From the NCBI GenBank assembly GCA_900473185.1, contig UCKU01000013.1, forward strand, positions 350,396 through 414,395: DNA of 64,000 nt. Direction: 5' to 3'. Under the pieces are notes generated by a model. The model was not told where the DNA came from, searched no databases, and saw only the letters and a list, made by a program, of their open reading frames with translations. Below are positions 15,823 through 24,894 of this stretch, in pieces. The first letter of the stretch is position 1, and each line of letters begins with the position of its first letter. The position numbers were made by a program, and so were the translations under genes. Source of the DNA: Hyphomicrobiales bacterium. Its GTDB lineage: Bacteria > Pseudomonadota > Alphaproteobacteria > Rhizobiales > Rhizobiaceae.

Positions 15823-17308
15823 AGGCAGGCTCGCGACCCTGCAGATATTCGGCCAGATCCTCGGGCGTACCAAGCCCATGCATGTTCCTGACGTCGATCT
15901 CGTAAACGCCGATGCGCGCACCGTTACGGATGGCGTAATTATAGGCCGGGCAGACATAGAACTCGTTGTTGGTGCGATCGTTGTGCACCATCATGTCGAG
16001 CGCGCCCTTCATGAAATCGCCGGCGCGGCGGAAGAAGTAGATACCGACCGTCGCCAGTTCGGAGATCGGCTGCTTTTCGGCAACCCTGAGCACGAAGCCT
16101 GCCGCATCTGTTTCGGCGAAAGACCATTTCGGGTCGCGCTTTGGATCGCGAAACACGAGGATCGATCCGTCGAGATCACGCGACATGCAGTCATCGATGA
16201 AATCGACGATACGCATGTCCACCACCTGGTCGGAATTGGCGATGAGAAGGGGAGCTTCCTCATCGAGATGCTGACGCGCCAGCAGAACGGTGCAGGCGGT
16301 GCCTTCGGTGAGCTGATCGACCGAAACGACCCCGACGCCCTGCGAGCGAAGTTCGGTCACCGCATCCGCCTGGCTGTCCAGATGTTCGCGCAGCAGCAGG
16401 ACCGTCGGTTGTCCACCCGGCGGCAGCGTGTTTTCCAGCACATGCTGGATCATCGGCCGGCCCAGCACGTCGATGAAGGGCTTCGGGCGGGTAAACCCGA
16501 CCTTGGCGAAGCGGCTGCCCCGCCCGGCGGCCGGCACCACCAGTTGTACGGGTCGTGCGGCCTGTGCGGAAGACAGGCGGCGGACCCCGTTGACCTCGAA
16601 ATTCTCGATCATTTTCGGGTTGTAGAAGCTGTGGTAGCGGTCCGAGGGAACGCTTGCGGAAACGACGCGGCCCCCATCCAGGATCACCTCGTTCAGCGAC
16701 GAGCTGACATAGTAGCGGTCATCCACCGTCACCCCGTGCCTCAAGGCGGCAGTCGCGGCCTTGAAGAAAATCTGCGCCTCGCGGAAATAATAGAACCCAG
16801 CGATCGCCTTGTTGCTGATCACGTCCTTCTCGGACGTGCGGTTGACGAAACCGTCGTCGCCGAACGTCACATAGGACCAGCGCGGGTGGATCGTCTCGAA
16901 GGTGATGACGCCGGCATCCGCCTTGGCTGCCTCGAATTCCGCAATCACGGATGCGAGCCGGGTGTCGATAATCTGGTCGCTGTTGGCGATCACCAGCGGC
17001 TCGGTGGGGTCAATCCTGTCGACCGCCATCAGGCAGGTGCAGAGCGCACCGGCCGTCGGGCCTTTCAGCATGACCACCTCGGAACGGCCGTTGGTGCTGA
17101 GGTCAAAGATCCGCTCGTAGGAATATTTGACGGCATCCTGCTGGTCGACGAGGAAGAGGAAATGTGCGTCGCTGCCGAGCGACTTCATGTTTTCGATGGC
17201 CCACAGGATCATCGGCTTTCCGGCCACTTCGATGAGCGGGCGCGGATAGGCGTAGTCTTCCGGGCTGAAATGCGGGCTTGTGCCCGTGGTGGGGAACAGG
17301 ACGATCAT
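15815..17308 (-). CDS. Tandem-domain sugar nucleotidyltransferase
   Basis: This 497-residue protein has two nucleotidyltransferase domains in a row. Domain 1 (about 1-245) starts VLFPTTGTSPHF and YPRPLIEVAGKPM, with ANSDQIID and RWSYVTFGDDG. Domain 2 (about 257-497) has the canonical VVPAAGRGSRFAKVGF and RPKPFIDVLGRPM, with ANSDQVVD and KWSFAE. Domain 1 lacks the GxGSR loop, so domain 2 is probably the active one and domain 1 regulatory or specific for another substrate. The next gene carries a third copy. It is expected to activate a sugar or alditol phosphate for surface-glycan synthesis. Confidence 0.82.
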   Translation of the reverse strand: MIVLFPTTGTSPHFSPEDYAYPRPLIEVAGKPMILWAIENMKSLGSDAHFLFLVDQQDAVKYSYERIFDLSTNGRSEVVMLKGPTAGALCTCLMAVDRIDPTEPLVIANSDQIIDTRLASVIAEFEAAKADAGVITFETIHPRWSYVTFGDDGFVNRTSEKDVISNKAIAGFYYFREAQIFFKAATAALRHGVTVDDRYYVSSSLNEVILDGGRVVSASVPSDRYHSFYNPKMIENFEVNGVRRLSSAQAARPVQLVVPAAGRGSRFAKVGFTRPKPFIDVLGRPMIQHVLENTLPPGGQPTVLLLREHLDSQADAVTELRSQGVGVVSVDQLTEGTACTVLLARQHLDEEAPLLIANSDQVVDMRIVDFIDDCMSRDLDGSILVFRDPKRDPKWSFAETDAAGFVLRVAEKQPISELATVGIYFFRRAGDFMKGALDMMVHNDRTNNEFYVCPAYNYAIRNGARIGVYEIDVRNMHGLGTPEDLAEYLQGREPAYA

Positions 17309-17934
17309 GCCATCACCTCCGATACACGCTTGATCTCCGACACGATCCGGCCGTAGACAACGTCGGCCGGTGTTCCGATCTGCATGACGTAAGCGCCGCT
17401 GTCGCGCGCGGCCTTCAGGCCGTATTCATTGTCCTCGAGGATCAGGCACTCGTCGGGCCTGAGGCCGAAGCGCTCCATTGTCGTCACATACATTTCCGGA
17501 TCCGGCTTGGCGCGGGTGACATCCTCATTGGAAACGATGAGGTCGATATATTCTATCAATCCGGCGCGCCGCATCATGGACTCGATGGTGACACGGATCG
17601 AGTTCGAGCAGACGGCGATCTTGTAGCCATCGTGCTTGAGACGGCTGAGCGCGTATTGATGGGCAAACACCGGCTTGCAGCGGGTGTAGATCAGCTCCAT
17701 CGTGTAGTCCTGCTTCAGCTCGTGGATCAGCTCGTTGAGACCCTTCGGCAGGCCATTGGTTCGGGAGAGGATTTCCAGCTTGCGGCGGGTCGGCAGGCCA
17801 TCGAATGTGGTCAGATGCGCCTGACGGTCGATCGGCATGCCGAAAAGATCGAGCGCCCGGTTCAGCGCCTCATAATGCCATTCCTTGGCATCGATCAGCA
17901 CGCCATCCATATCGAACAAAACAGCACGGATCAT
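17305..17934 (-). CDS. HAD-superfamily phosphatase/phosphomutase
   Basis: This 209-residue protein has all four HAD motifs: FDMDGVLID (nucleophile aspartate), CSNS, KPDPEMY and LEDNEYGLKAA. The cap between motifs 1 and 2 is helical, as in beta-phosphoglucomutase and glycerol-3-phosphatase types. It overlaps both neighbours by four bases (ATGA), so it is translationally coupled to the nucleotidyltransferase and GDPD-like genes and probably handles their phosphorylated intermediate. Confidence 0.88.
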   Translation of the reverse strand: MIRAVLFDMDGVLIDAKEWHYEALNRALDLFGMPIDRQAHLTTFDGLPTRRKLEILSRTNGLPKGLNELIHELKQDYTMELIYTRCKPVFAHQYALSRLKHDGYKIAVCSNSIRVTIESMMRRAGLIEYIDLIVSNEDVTRAKPDPEMYVTTMERFGLRPDECLILEDNEYGLKAARDSGAYVMQIGTPADVVYGRIVSEIKRVSEVMA

Positions 17935-18605
17935 GTGACTTCCTCCTCAACCATCCAGGCAAAGCTCTGCTCGGCTGCATCGGGCAGATCGGTACAGATC
18001 ATCAGCCGCTCGAGCGGAACACCGCTCTTCGCAGCCTGTCGCAATGCGCCAGACCAGGCGGCCCAGACCGCTTCATGCGGGCGCTTGTGCAGTTCCGGCG
18101 AGACCATCGCGACATATTTGCCGCGCCGCAGATCATCGATCGCGCGTTCGATCGAGGCCGGCTTCTCGGTGAAGGAATCCACCCAGACGCCCTCAGAGCG
18201 TTCGTAGTAGGAGGGGTAGAGCTCGACCTCACTGTAGCGGGTGAAAACCGGGATATCGCTGTCGAGATAGGGCCTGAGATCTGGAACCGACGCGTCGAAA
18301 ACGAAGGAGCGTTTCGTCACCCCATATTGTTCCAGCATCGGCAACAGGGCAGGGCAGAGGCCGTCCGCCTTGATATTGATAGCCAGCCGTCCCGGTGCGC
18401 CATTTGCTGCATAGCACTCAAGAACGCGCGCGAAGGACAACGCCCCGGTCGTGGCAGGATCGTGTGAAATTACCAGTTCGCCATTCAGATCGCGAACATC
18501 CAGTTCAACGCCGTGTCCGGCGGCAAATGCCTTCTCGAATGCCCCTAAAGTGTTCCTCTCATGGGGTGCAAGCCACCAGCCACGATGTGCGAGTATCATC
18601 ATCAT
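17931..18605 (-). CDS. Glycerophosphodiester-phosphodiesterase-family protein
   Basis: This is a TIM-barrel hydrolase of the GDPD family, 224 residues. The N-terminal catalytic signature is complete: ILAHRGWW, NTLGAF, ELDVRDLNGELVISHDP. The frame opens at 18695, but the ATG at 18605 has GGAGGG six bases upstream and puts HRG near the N-terminus as usual. There is no signal peptide, so it is cytoplasmic. It is first in the cassette with HAD and nucleotidyltransferases, so it probably acts in building or proofreading a phosphodiester-containing glycan rather than in phosphate scavenging. Confidence 0.83.
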   Translation of the reverse strand: MMMILAHRGWWLAPHERNTLGAFEKAFAAGHGVELDVRDLNGELVISHDPATTGALSFARVLECYAANGAPGRLAINIKADGLCPALLPMLEQYGVTKRSFVFDASVPDLRPYLDSDIPVFTRYSEVELYPSYYERSEGVWVDSFTEKPASIERAIDDLRRGKYVAMVSPELHKRPHEAVWAAWSGALRQAAKSGVPLERLMICTDLPDAAEQSFAWMVEEEVT

Positions 18606-18845
18606 TATGTCCCTCCGGCCTAATCGGCCAACAAACGATTTTATGTCGTCACAAAGGGCCGGATAAAATCCATGCATGTGCCGACCAATCTTCATATGCA
18701 GGATTGTAATTTCATCTTGACTATGCAGAAGTGAGTATAGATCGTCAATATCGAATATACATCAAAGTTGTTACTTAGGTAACACATGTGATGCGCGCAA
18801 TAATGCCAATGTAAACTCCAGATAAACTCCAAAGAACATGTGACC

Positions 18846-20348
18846 ATGGGCACATCTAGTACGGCATCACTATCCGCCGCAGAGGAAGACCAGGAGCCGC
18901 GTAGTGTCTCTACATCACGGGATGCGCTATGGGTTTCGGGCGCTCGTCTGGTCAGCCAGCTCTGCGGTATCGGTACATTGCTGGTCGCAGCCCGCGTCCT
19001 CTCACCGGCCGAGGTTGGCGTCTTTGCCATGGTCTCCTCGACGGTTTTGCTGCAATCGAAGATTGCTGAAGCCGGATGGAGCGAATATCTGATTGCTGCA
19101 CCGCACGATAGGGAACTGCCCGGCACGGTTCTTTATTGCGCGCTTGCAAGCGGACTTGCCTTCACCATTCTCGGCTTCATTGGACTTGCTGTTTCCCTCG
19201 TCTGGCTGGCGCCGACCGGGTCGATCTTTTTCACTCTTATGCTGCTGATGGCGACCATCGTGCCCGGCACCTTCATCATCTGTCAGAGCGGCGTATTGGT
19301 CAGGAGGCGACGCCTGCGCGAACTTGCCTTCTATCAGGCCGCCTCGGAATTTTCGGGCCTTCTTGTCACGACCGGAGGGTTATTGCTCGGCTGGGGCATC
19401 GTCGCGCTTGCGGCAGGACGCTGTTGCGTCGTGCTTGTCGCACTCCTGATGTCCACCGGTTTTGCGCGCTGGCTTCCGCGCTTCGAATTCCAGCTCACGA
19501 CTGCCCGCGAAGCGCTTGCCTATTCCACCCGCCTCCTGGCATCGCGCCTCATGCAATTTGCACAAAGTTACGGCGCGGAGTTCCTGATTGTGTTCTTCAT
19601 CGGCGCGACGGAGGTCGGCCTCTACAGAATGGCAAGCCGCATCGTCGGCGCCGTCACAGAGCTCATTTCCGAACCTGTGCGGATGCTGGCATGGAGCTAT
19701 TTCTCCCGCCAGAGCGCGACGGGCAGCGGGGCGGAAGGCCTCAGCCGGCTTATGGGATTGATCATGGCGGCCACCGCTTTTGCCGCTCTTCCCGTCTTCA
19801 TGGGCCTTGCCGTCATATCCGAACAACTCGTCAGCGTGCTGCTCGGGGTGCAGTGGCTCGCAGCCGCGCCAGTCCTCATCCTGCTGGCGGCTGCGCGCGG
19901 CATTGCCGTTATCCAGATGCTCAACGAGCCCGTGCTCAGCATCATCGGCCGGGTTGCCCTGCTGCCGCGGCTGAACATGCTGTTTACGGCAACAAGCCTC
20001 GCTTGCCTTGCGATCGCCGGCTGGATCCGTCCGGACCTCGTCAATATCGCTATTGCCCAAGTCGTGGCCGCGGCATTGACGACTTCAGTGTCTCTCCACT
20101 TCCTGCAGCGTGGTACCGGATTCCGTTGGTCCTCCTTGTTGCGCCGGATCCTGCCAGCCGGGCTGGGCGCCTGTGTCATGGTCGGCGCCGTCGGCCTGGC
20201 TCTCCATATGGCAGGCGGTAGCCTGCACCTGCCTTTGGTGGACCTGTTTATGGGAGTTGCGGTTGGGGGCCTCGCCTATATCGTCATTGCATGGTCCAGC
20301 GGTCGCGCCTTGATGGCGGAACTCAACCATGTGACAGGTGCGCAATAG
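18846..20348 (+). CDS. Polysaccharide flippase (Wzx/MATE-like, PST family)
   Basis: This integral membrane protein has about 500 residues and 12-14 predicted helices, starting after a hydrophilic 25-residue tail with ALWVSGARLVSQLCGIGTLL, the usual first helix of oligosaccharide flippases. It probably flips a lipid-linked oligosaccharide across the inner membrane. A GTG at 18840 is an alternative start two codons upstream; no strong ribosome site is seen for either. It is divergent from the nucleotidyltransferase cassette and probably its export partner. Confidence 0.87.
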   Translation: MGTSSTASLSAAEEDQEPRSVSTSRDALWVSGARLVSQLCGIGTLLVAARVLSPAEVGVFAMVSSTVLLQSKIAEAGWSEYLIAAPHDRELPGTVLYCALASGLAFTILGFIGLAVSLVWLAPTGSIFFTLMLLMATIVPGTFIICQSGVLVRRRRLRELAFYQAASEFSGLLVTTGGLLLGWGIVALAAGRCCVVLVALLMSTGFARWLPRFEFQLTTAREALAYSTRLLASRLMQFAQSYGAEFLIVFFIGATEVGLYRMASRIVGAVTELISEPVRMLAWSYFSRQSATGSGAEGLSRLMGLIMAATAFAALPVFMGLAVISEQLVSVLLGVQWLAAAPVLILLAAARGIAVIQMLNEPVLSIIGRVALLPRLNMLFTATSLACLAIAGWIRPDLVNIAIAQVVAAALTTSVSLHFLQRGTGFRWSSLLRRILPAGLGACVMVGAVGLALHMAGGSLHLPLVDLFMGVAVGGLAYIVIAWSSGRALMAELNHVTGAQ

Positions 20349-20533
20349 CGGCATGGATGTGGATTGCCGGCTAAAGCCGAGCTTTCGTTGGTCGCCTTAG
20401 CCAACGCTCGAAAGACATGCCACCAAACAACTGTATCCTTCGGGGTCTCACTCTCAAATGGGCGGCTGAGATCGCCTCGCTCGACTGCTGCTGCTCCGGA
20501 TCCAGGCGCAAGGCGGGATGTATCAGCGAGCTT

Positions 20534-20558
20534 CGAACTTATGACGGCTGAGCGCGTT
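20534..20558 (+). promoter_or_regulatory. Possible EcfG-type promoter
   Basis: CGAAC (20534-20538), N16, CGTT (20555-20558) differs from the consensus by one base in the -35. It lies 40 bases before the start of the small membrane protein gene at 20599. Confidence 0.35.
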
Positions 20559-20598
20559 CTCATTGTGTGATAATCGACCCGCCGGATGGGAGGTGCCT

Positions 20599-20994
20599 AT
20601 GACGGATATACGCACGCGCGGATTCAAGACGAAGGCCGAGCTTGACGAACATCTTGGCGACATTGAAGAGGCGGCCGAAACGGAAGAGGCTCTGTCACCT
20701 CCGGTCGATTACGCGGTGGAAAAGCAGGAGACCGTCGAGCTCGCAAGATTGCAGGAGGATCTGACGCTGCTGCGCAGACACATCGCTCTTCTTCGCGAGC
20801 AGGCGAACACGGCGATTTCTGCACGCCCCCAATGGGCGGATGCGGACGCCCATGAGCAGCTTGGAAATTATCCCTGGCTGAAACTCGCTGGGGTCATTGC
20901 CATAACATTCCTGGCGGCCAGGCGGTTGCGGTTGCTGCCTGCTTCGGGAATGGCGACGATACCTCTCGCCCTTTCACGCTTCAACCGAATGTGA
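20599..20994 (+). CDS. Small membrane-anchored hypothetical protein
   Basis: This 131-residue protein has an acidic helical N-terminal half with a coiled-coil-like stretch (ELARLQEDLTLLRRHIALL) and a C-terminal membrane segment (WLKLAGVIAITFLAARR). The layout resembles ElaB/YqjD-type stress proteins anchored by the C-terminus, but no family is certain. The ATG at 20599 follows GGGAGG at 20588; the frame extends 12 codons further upstream without support. Confidence 0.65.
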   Translation: MTDIRTRGFKTKAELDEHLGDIEEAAETEEALSPPVDYAVEKQETVELARLQEDLTLLRRHIALLREQANTAISARPQWADADAHEQLGNYPWLKLAGVIAITFLAARRLRLLPASGMATIPLALSRFNRM

Positions 20995-21056
20995 TCAGAC
21001 TTTTGAGCTCAAAGCTCGGTATACGCACCTGTCCGTCGTGAACCAGCGGACGCCTG

Positions 21057-21431
21057 TCAGATCCGATCCTCCACGAATTGTTCCGCGCCGTCGACCGGCT
21101 GCAGCCAGGGTTCTCGCCGCTTGATCCAGAGCTCATAGGTGGGCTTGAGGCCGGTCGGCGCATCCTGCAGGGTCCCGAGTTTGATCTCGGCCTCGTCTTC
21201 GTCATAGGCAAAGACCCGCGAACCGCAGGTCAGGCAGAAGCGGCGGCCTTGATGCACTGCGGTTTCCCCGGTGGTTTTGAAGGCGGACGTCGGCCAGATC
21301 GCGTAATAGGTAAAGGCTGCGCCACTCTCCTGGCGGCAGTCGGTGCAATGGCAAAGCCCGACGCGTTTGGGTTCTCCCTCCACCTGATAGCCCACCTTGC
21401 CGCAATTGCAGCTCCCGTATCGAATGATCAT
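21057..21431 (-). CDS. GFA-family (CENP-V/GFA) zinc-binding protein
   Basis: This 124-residue protein carries the GFA zinc motifs: SCNCGKVGYQV, LCHCTDCRQESGAAF and FCLTCGSRVFAY. The family includes glutathione-dependent formaldehyde-activating enzyme, but most members are of unknown function. It lies 12 bp after the 87-residue gene and is probably co-transcribed with it. Confidence 0.87.
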   Translation of the reverse strand: MIIRYGSCNCGKVGYQVEGEPKRVGLCHCTDCRQESGAAFTYYAIWPTSAFKTTGETAVHQGRRFCLTCGSRVFAYDEDEAEIKLGTLQDAPTGLKPTYELWIKRREPWLQPVDGAEQFVEDRI

Positions 21432-21443
21432 CCGAAGCCTTCC

Positions 21444-21707
21444 TTAATGTTTCACCCCGAAAGGCGGTTGATCGTCGTCAAAATTGCCGTTGCTCAGACT
21501 GTCGTAGCGATTGAGGCTCGGCTCGCCGCCTCGGGTGCCAAAGGGTGTCAGCTGCACCATCATTTCCCTCGCACGATCGATTGCGTCTTCTTCGCTCAGC
21601 GCCACCGCCTCGGGAAGGCGCACCGTCAGTTGCTCACCGGCGTCGCCGAAGAAATCGACATGCCAGGCCTTCTGCCGATGCGTCACCTTTGCCTCGTTCA
21701 GATGCAT
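21444..21707 (-). CDS. Conserved small hypothetical protein
   Basis: This 87-residue soluble protein has no membrane segment. It reads as a compact alpha/beta piece (KAWHVDFFGDAGEQLTVRLP, then EEDAIDRAREMMVQL). No family is recognised. A possible EcfG-type promoter lies 63-87 bp upstream and the GFA gene follows at 12 bp. Confidence 0.6.
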   Translation of the reverse strand: MHLNEAKVTHRQKAWHVDFFGDAGEQLTVRLPEAVALSEEDAIDRAREMMVQLTPFGTRGGEPSLNRYDSLSNGNFDDDQPPFGVKH

Positions 21708-21769
21708 TGAAACCTCCGTTCGGCCTTTCTGCTGGTTTCGCTTCTCTCGGGCATGGAGATCAGTGTATA

Positions 21770-21794
21770 AACCGATCTACTGGCGATAGGTTCC
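21770..21794 (-). promoter_or_regulatory. Possible EcfG-type promoter
   Basis: On the minus strand GGAAC (21794-21790), N16, GGTT (21773-21770) has one mismatch in the -10. It precedes the gene starting at 21707. The remaining 21708-22017 interval between these divergent genes shows no other feature. Confidence 0.4.
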
Positions 21795-22017
21795 GAGCTC
21801 TCCCTCCTTCGGGTCTTCACTGCCGGCTTGCCGGCCTGGTTCACTCAAGGCTTCACTCCGCTGGCACCTGTCGAAGAACATAAGCTTTCATCGAAGAGCA
21901 GCGATCGGCACAGTTTTCGTTCGGCGGTCATACATAAAGATGATCGACGCATCTATTTGCGGTCCTCTGCGTTCACCGCAAGGACGAATCTTGTTCGAAC
22001 CCTCGAAAGGAACGCAG

Positions 22018-22281
22018 ATGAGTTTTCCAGCCCCGACAAGTAACGATCCCACGCGCCGGTTTCAGGATGCGACCGATGCTGCCCGCGTTGCCCTGGAGGC
22101 GTTAATCGCCGATGCCAACGCTGCGGGTTGGAGCACGGACGAAATGACCGTGGCACTCGTTGAGGCAGCACGGTCTCTCAAAGACGCAAACACCAGGGAC
22201 CCCGACCCTGCCGACGATCCGCCAATCAGCGGCGTCGATGCGAGGCAAGGGCAGATTGGACGTGGCGAGTTATTTGACTGA
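22018..22281 (+). CDS. Small hypothetical protein
   Basis: This 87-residue protein is acidic and mainly helical (RFQDATDAARVALEALIAD, then MTVALVEAARSLKDANTRD), with a proline-rich acidic tail. AAGGAA precedes the ATG at 22018; the open frame extends upstream to 21940 without a ribosome site. No family is recognised; similar short acidic proteins occur in rhizobial stress regulons. Confidence 0.55.
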   Translation: MSFPAPTSNDPTRRFQDATDAARVALEALIADANAAGWSTDEMTVALVEAARSLKDANTRDPDPADDPPISGVDARQGQIGRGELFD

Positions 22282-22354
22282 GTGACGATCAGGGTTCGCT
22301 CACAACAGGACAAGTAACAGGAAGTGAGACAGTATCTCGCACGACATCGCCTCG

Positions 22355-22909
22355 TCAGATCCTGATCTGCAGCAGCCCCCCTCGGGCTACCTGTCTGCCG
22401 TGGCACCAGAACGGATGGATCATGTCACTGATGGTCAGGACGTCGGCACATGGAACAAGCGGCGACCATCCTTCATTGGCATCGAGCCCGACAAAGGCCA
22501 GTCTTGTCAGGGATCTTGTGCCTGCAAGCAGATCTTCGTCATCGATGGTGATGTCCACCAGCAGCACTTCTGGCGCCCGCACAGAGCAATCGACTGCTTC
22601 CCGAGCGATTGTCGTCACCGACGTGCTTGCTCCGATATAGAAGGCCATGACTGTATTGTCGTCGAAGTCGGCGATGGCGGGAATAAGCAGATTTGCCGGC
22701 AGGGCCGTCAGCGTATCGCGTGTACCGTCAAACCGATGCCCGGTTGCGTCCTCGCCTGCGAGACTGCGATTTCCCGAAAATTGATAGAAGACCTCGCGTC
22801 GGGTCAGATATTCGACCGCCCAGCGACCGGACTGGTCTGCTCCGGTAGAAGTCGCGAGTGCCTCGATCTCCGAGACGACTTCATGGAAGGTGGTGCGTGC
22901 GTTGGCCAT
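22355..22909 (-). CDS. Conserved hypothetical protein
   Basis: This 184-residue soluble protein starts at an ATG with AAGGAG seven bases upstream; the longer frame to 23119 is not supported. It shows no signal peptide, membrane segment or known catalytic motif. The C-terminal half reads as alternating strands (VLLVDITIDDEDLLAGTRSL, LAFVGLDANEGW). The function is unknown. Confidence 0.6.
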   Translation of the reverse strand: MANARTTFHEVVSEIEALATSTGADQSGRWAVEYLTRREVFYQFSGNRSLAGEDATGHRFDGTRDTLTALPANLLIPAIADFDDNTVMAFYIGASTSVTTIAREAVDCSVRAPEVLLVDITIDDEDLLAGTRSLTRLAFVGLDANEGWSPLVPCADVLTISDMIHPFWCHGRQVARGGLLQIRI

Positions 22910-23107
22910 GGCGATTCTCCTTGAGGGAACAAAGACGGATGGCGGGCGAATGTTCCTGACAAAAGAGAATAACTTCCTATGCGGGCATGGTGACTGATGG
23001 CTGCGATCATGACACGGTGCTTTCGGCATGGTCCCGCTGAAAGGCACAAACAGCGCCATCATATTGACGCAGTGCGCGTTAACCTTTGAGAGCGAAAGGA
23101 GATGAGC

Positions 23108-23404
23108 ATGGCCGGACACGATAGCTACTATATCGAGATCACCACGCGTCTTCGATCGGTACGTTCCTTCTGCGACTTCCTGTCGAGCGGCGGGACTGTC
23201 GGCGTTGCTTCGGCGGACGGCTCACGCTACGGCGATGTCACCACCGATCTGCTTGCAAGAACACGCAAGGAAGCAGAAGCCCTCGATCGCATGCGCCGCC
23301 AACTCTTTCCGGATCGTGCGGACGAAGAGGTTTCGCCGGCACTCTATACTTGCGGATTCACCGCCTCCCGCCGGTCGCGTAAGGCAGGTCGAGCTCAATC
23401 ATGA
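23108..23404 (+). CDS. Small hypothetical protein
   Basis: This 98-residue protein begins MAGHDSYYIEITTRL and continues with a helical ARTRKEAEALDRMRRQLF segment. AAGGAG sits six bases before the ATG at 23108, which is preferred over the ATG at 23102. The 3' end overlaps the exonuclease gene by 47 bases in convergent orientation. No family is recognised. Confidence 0.5.
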   Translation: MAGHDSYYIEITTRLRSVRSFCDFLSSGGTVGVASADGSRYGDVTTDLLARTRKEAEALDRMRRQLFPDRADEEVSPALYTCGFTASRRSRKAGRAQS

Positions 23405-24155
23405 CTGGCGCATGATCGCTCGTATGGTCCCAGGTCCGCGGATTGCGCCGGACGTTGGCAGAGCGAAGATGCCCAGTAAGGTCGGGACTGAGAAGGGCAT
23501 GGTCGATCCGCAGTCCCGCATCCCGTTCGAATGAGTTTCTCCAGTATTTCCAGAAGGTGTAGATCCGCTCATCCGGGTGAAGATGGCGAAGCGCATCCGT
23601 CCATCCCTGATGCACGAGCCTGGCATAGGCCTTTCTGACCTCGGGTCTGAACAAGGCGTCATCGCGCCATCGTTTCGGGGCATACACATCCATGTCTGTC
23701 GGCATGACGTTGAAGTCACCGATGAGCAGGGTCGGGACTTTGAGGTCCAAGAGCTCTCCGGCATAGTGATGTAGGCGCTGGAACCAGCGCAGCTTGTAGT
23801 CGAATTTCGGGCCAGGTGCCGGGTTGCCGTTTGGAAGGTAGAGGCAGCCGATCAACATCCCGTTTATGGCAGCCTCGATGTAACGGCTGTGGCTGTCATC
23901 CGGATCGCCCGGCAGACCACGGCGTGTCAGCACCGGCAAAACGCTTCTCGCAAGGATCGCCACACCATTCCAGCTCTTTTGGCCATGCCACACGGCACGA
24001 TATCCGGCGCCTTCGATTTCCCGTCGCGGGAATTTATCGTCGGAGGTTTTCAACTCCTGAAGACAGACGACATCAGGCGCATCTTCTTCCAGCCATCGCA
24101 GCAGTATTGGAAGGCGGCCGATGATCCCGTTGATGTTGTAGGTAGCTATTTTCAA
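23358..24155 (-). CDS. xth: Exodeoxyribonuclease III (AP endonuclease)
   Basis: This 265-residue protein repairs abasic sites and resects 3' ends. Motifs are KIATYNINGI, DVVCLQELK (metal Glu), LYLPNG, LLIGDFNVMP (GDFN) and the terminal TSDHAPVMIEL (SDH). The open frame extends to 24356, but the family start matches TTG at 24155, which has GGAGG four bases upstream. No housekeeping neighbours are seen, so it may be a paralogue used under stress, in line with the GGAAC-type element further upstream. Confidence 0.88.
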   Translation of the reverse strand: MKIATYNINGIIGRLPILLRWLEEDAPDVVCLQELKTSDDKFPRREIEGAGYRAVWHGQKSWNGVAILARSVLPVLTRRGLPGDPDDSHSRYIEAAINGMLIGCLYLPNGNPAPGPKFDYKLRWFQRLHHYAGELLDLKVPTLLIGDFNVMPTDMDVYAPKRWRDDALFRPEVRKAYARLVHQGWTDALRHLHPDERIYTFWKYWRNSFERDAGLRIDHALLSPDLTGHLRSANVRRNPRTWDHTSDHAPVMIELDLPYATGGRR

Positions 24156-24650
24156 TCGACCTCCAAAAGGTGAGGCGAGCCGGACAGGTTGGGCCCTCGT
24201 CTGCCATTCGTCGTCCACGGCGGGAAACCGGAAGAATCGCCATGTTCGCCATCCCCGTCGCGTCCGGTTGACACGGCCCGCGCTCGGCAAAGGGAATGTG
24301 CATGGCTTCAGAAGGTTCCGGTCGGGCCGCTGGAGGCGGATCAGGCTGCCTTGCAATGCCGGTACGCCTTTCTTATTTACCTCCCATCACCCCTATCGGT
24401 TTGGTACGGCCCAGAGAATGACGCGTAGCCCTCCAGAAGAGGTGTACGCGCTCCAGCCAAGAGACCGTTACAGATATCGGCTACTAGCCGTTCAGCTCAT
24501 CATGCAGCCACACTGACGCAACGCGACGGCAAAGCGCGATCCTCTGATCGCTTCATCCAAGGCTGCCTACGATTGCGCCATTTGCGCAGAACGAATGCCG
24601 GGAGATCGCCAGCCGCGCGGGCTCAACACCACTATCCGCAAGGAGAAAAC
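24156..24650. other. Intergenic region between exonuclease III and bS21
   Basis: These 495 bp separate divergent genes. A possible EcfG-type promoter sits at 24295-24319. No credible gene or RNA was found in the remainder. Confidence 0.5.
24295..24319 (-). promoter_or_regulatory. Possible EcfG-type promoter upstream of exonuclease III
   Basis: On the minus strand GGAAC (24319-24315), N16, CATT (24298-24295) has one mismatch in the -10. It would leave a leader of about 130 bases before the TTG start. Confidence 0.35.
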
Positions 24651-24887
24651 ATGCAGGTTATTGTCAGAGACAACAATGTTGAACAGGCTCTCCGCGTCCT
24701 GAAGAAGAAGATGCAACGCGAAGGACTATTTCGCGAAATGAAGGAGCGCCGAGCCTACGAGAAGCCCTCGGAGCGGCGTGTCCGCGAAAGAGACCAGGCA
24801 ATTGCCCGACAGCGCAAGGCTGCCCGCAAGAGGATGCAGCGCGAAGGACTTCTGCCCGCCGCAGGACGCCGCGCGTCCACACGCTGA
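24651..24887 (+). CDS. rpsU: Ribosomal protein bS21
   Basis: This 78-residue basic protein of the small ribosomal subunit helps mRNA recognition. The start is MQVIVRDNNVEQALRVLKKK, with the conserved MQREGLFREMKERRAYEKPS segment. AAGGAG stands a few bases before the ATG at 24651; the open frame to 24573 is not needed. The C-terminal extension repeats MQREGL. Rhizobia often carry more than one copy; this one lies among stress-type and accessory genes and is probably a paralogue. Confidence 0.93.
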   Translation: MQVIVRDNNVEQALRVLKKKMQREGLFREMKERRAYEKPSERRVRERDQAIARQRKAARKRMQREGLLPAAGRRASTR

Positions 24888-24894
24888 TGACGGC

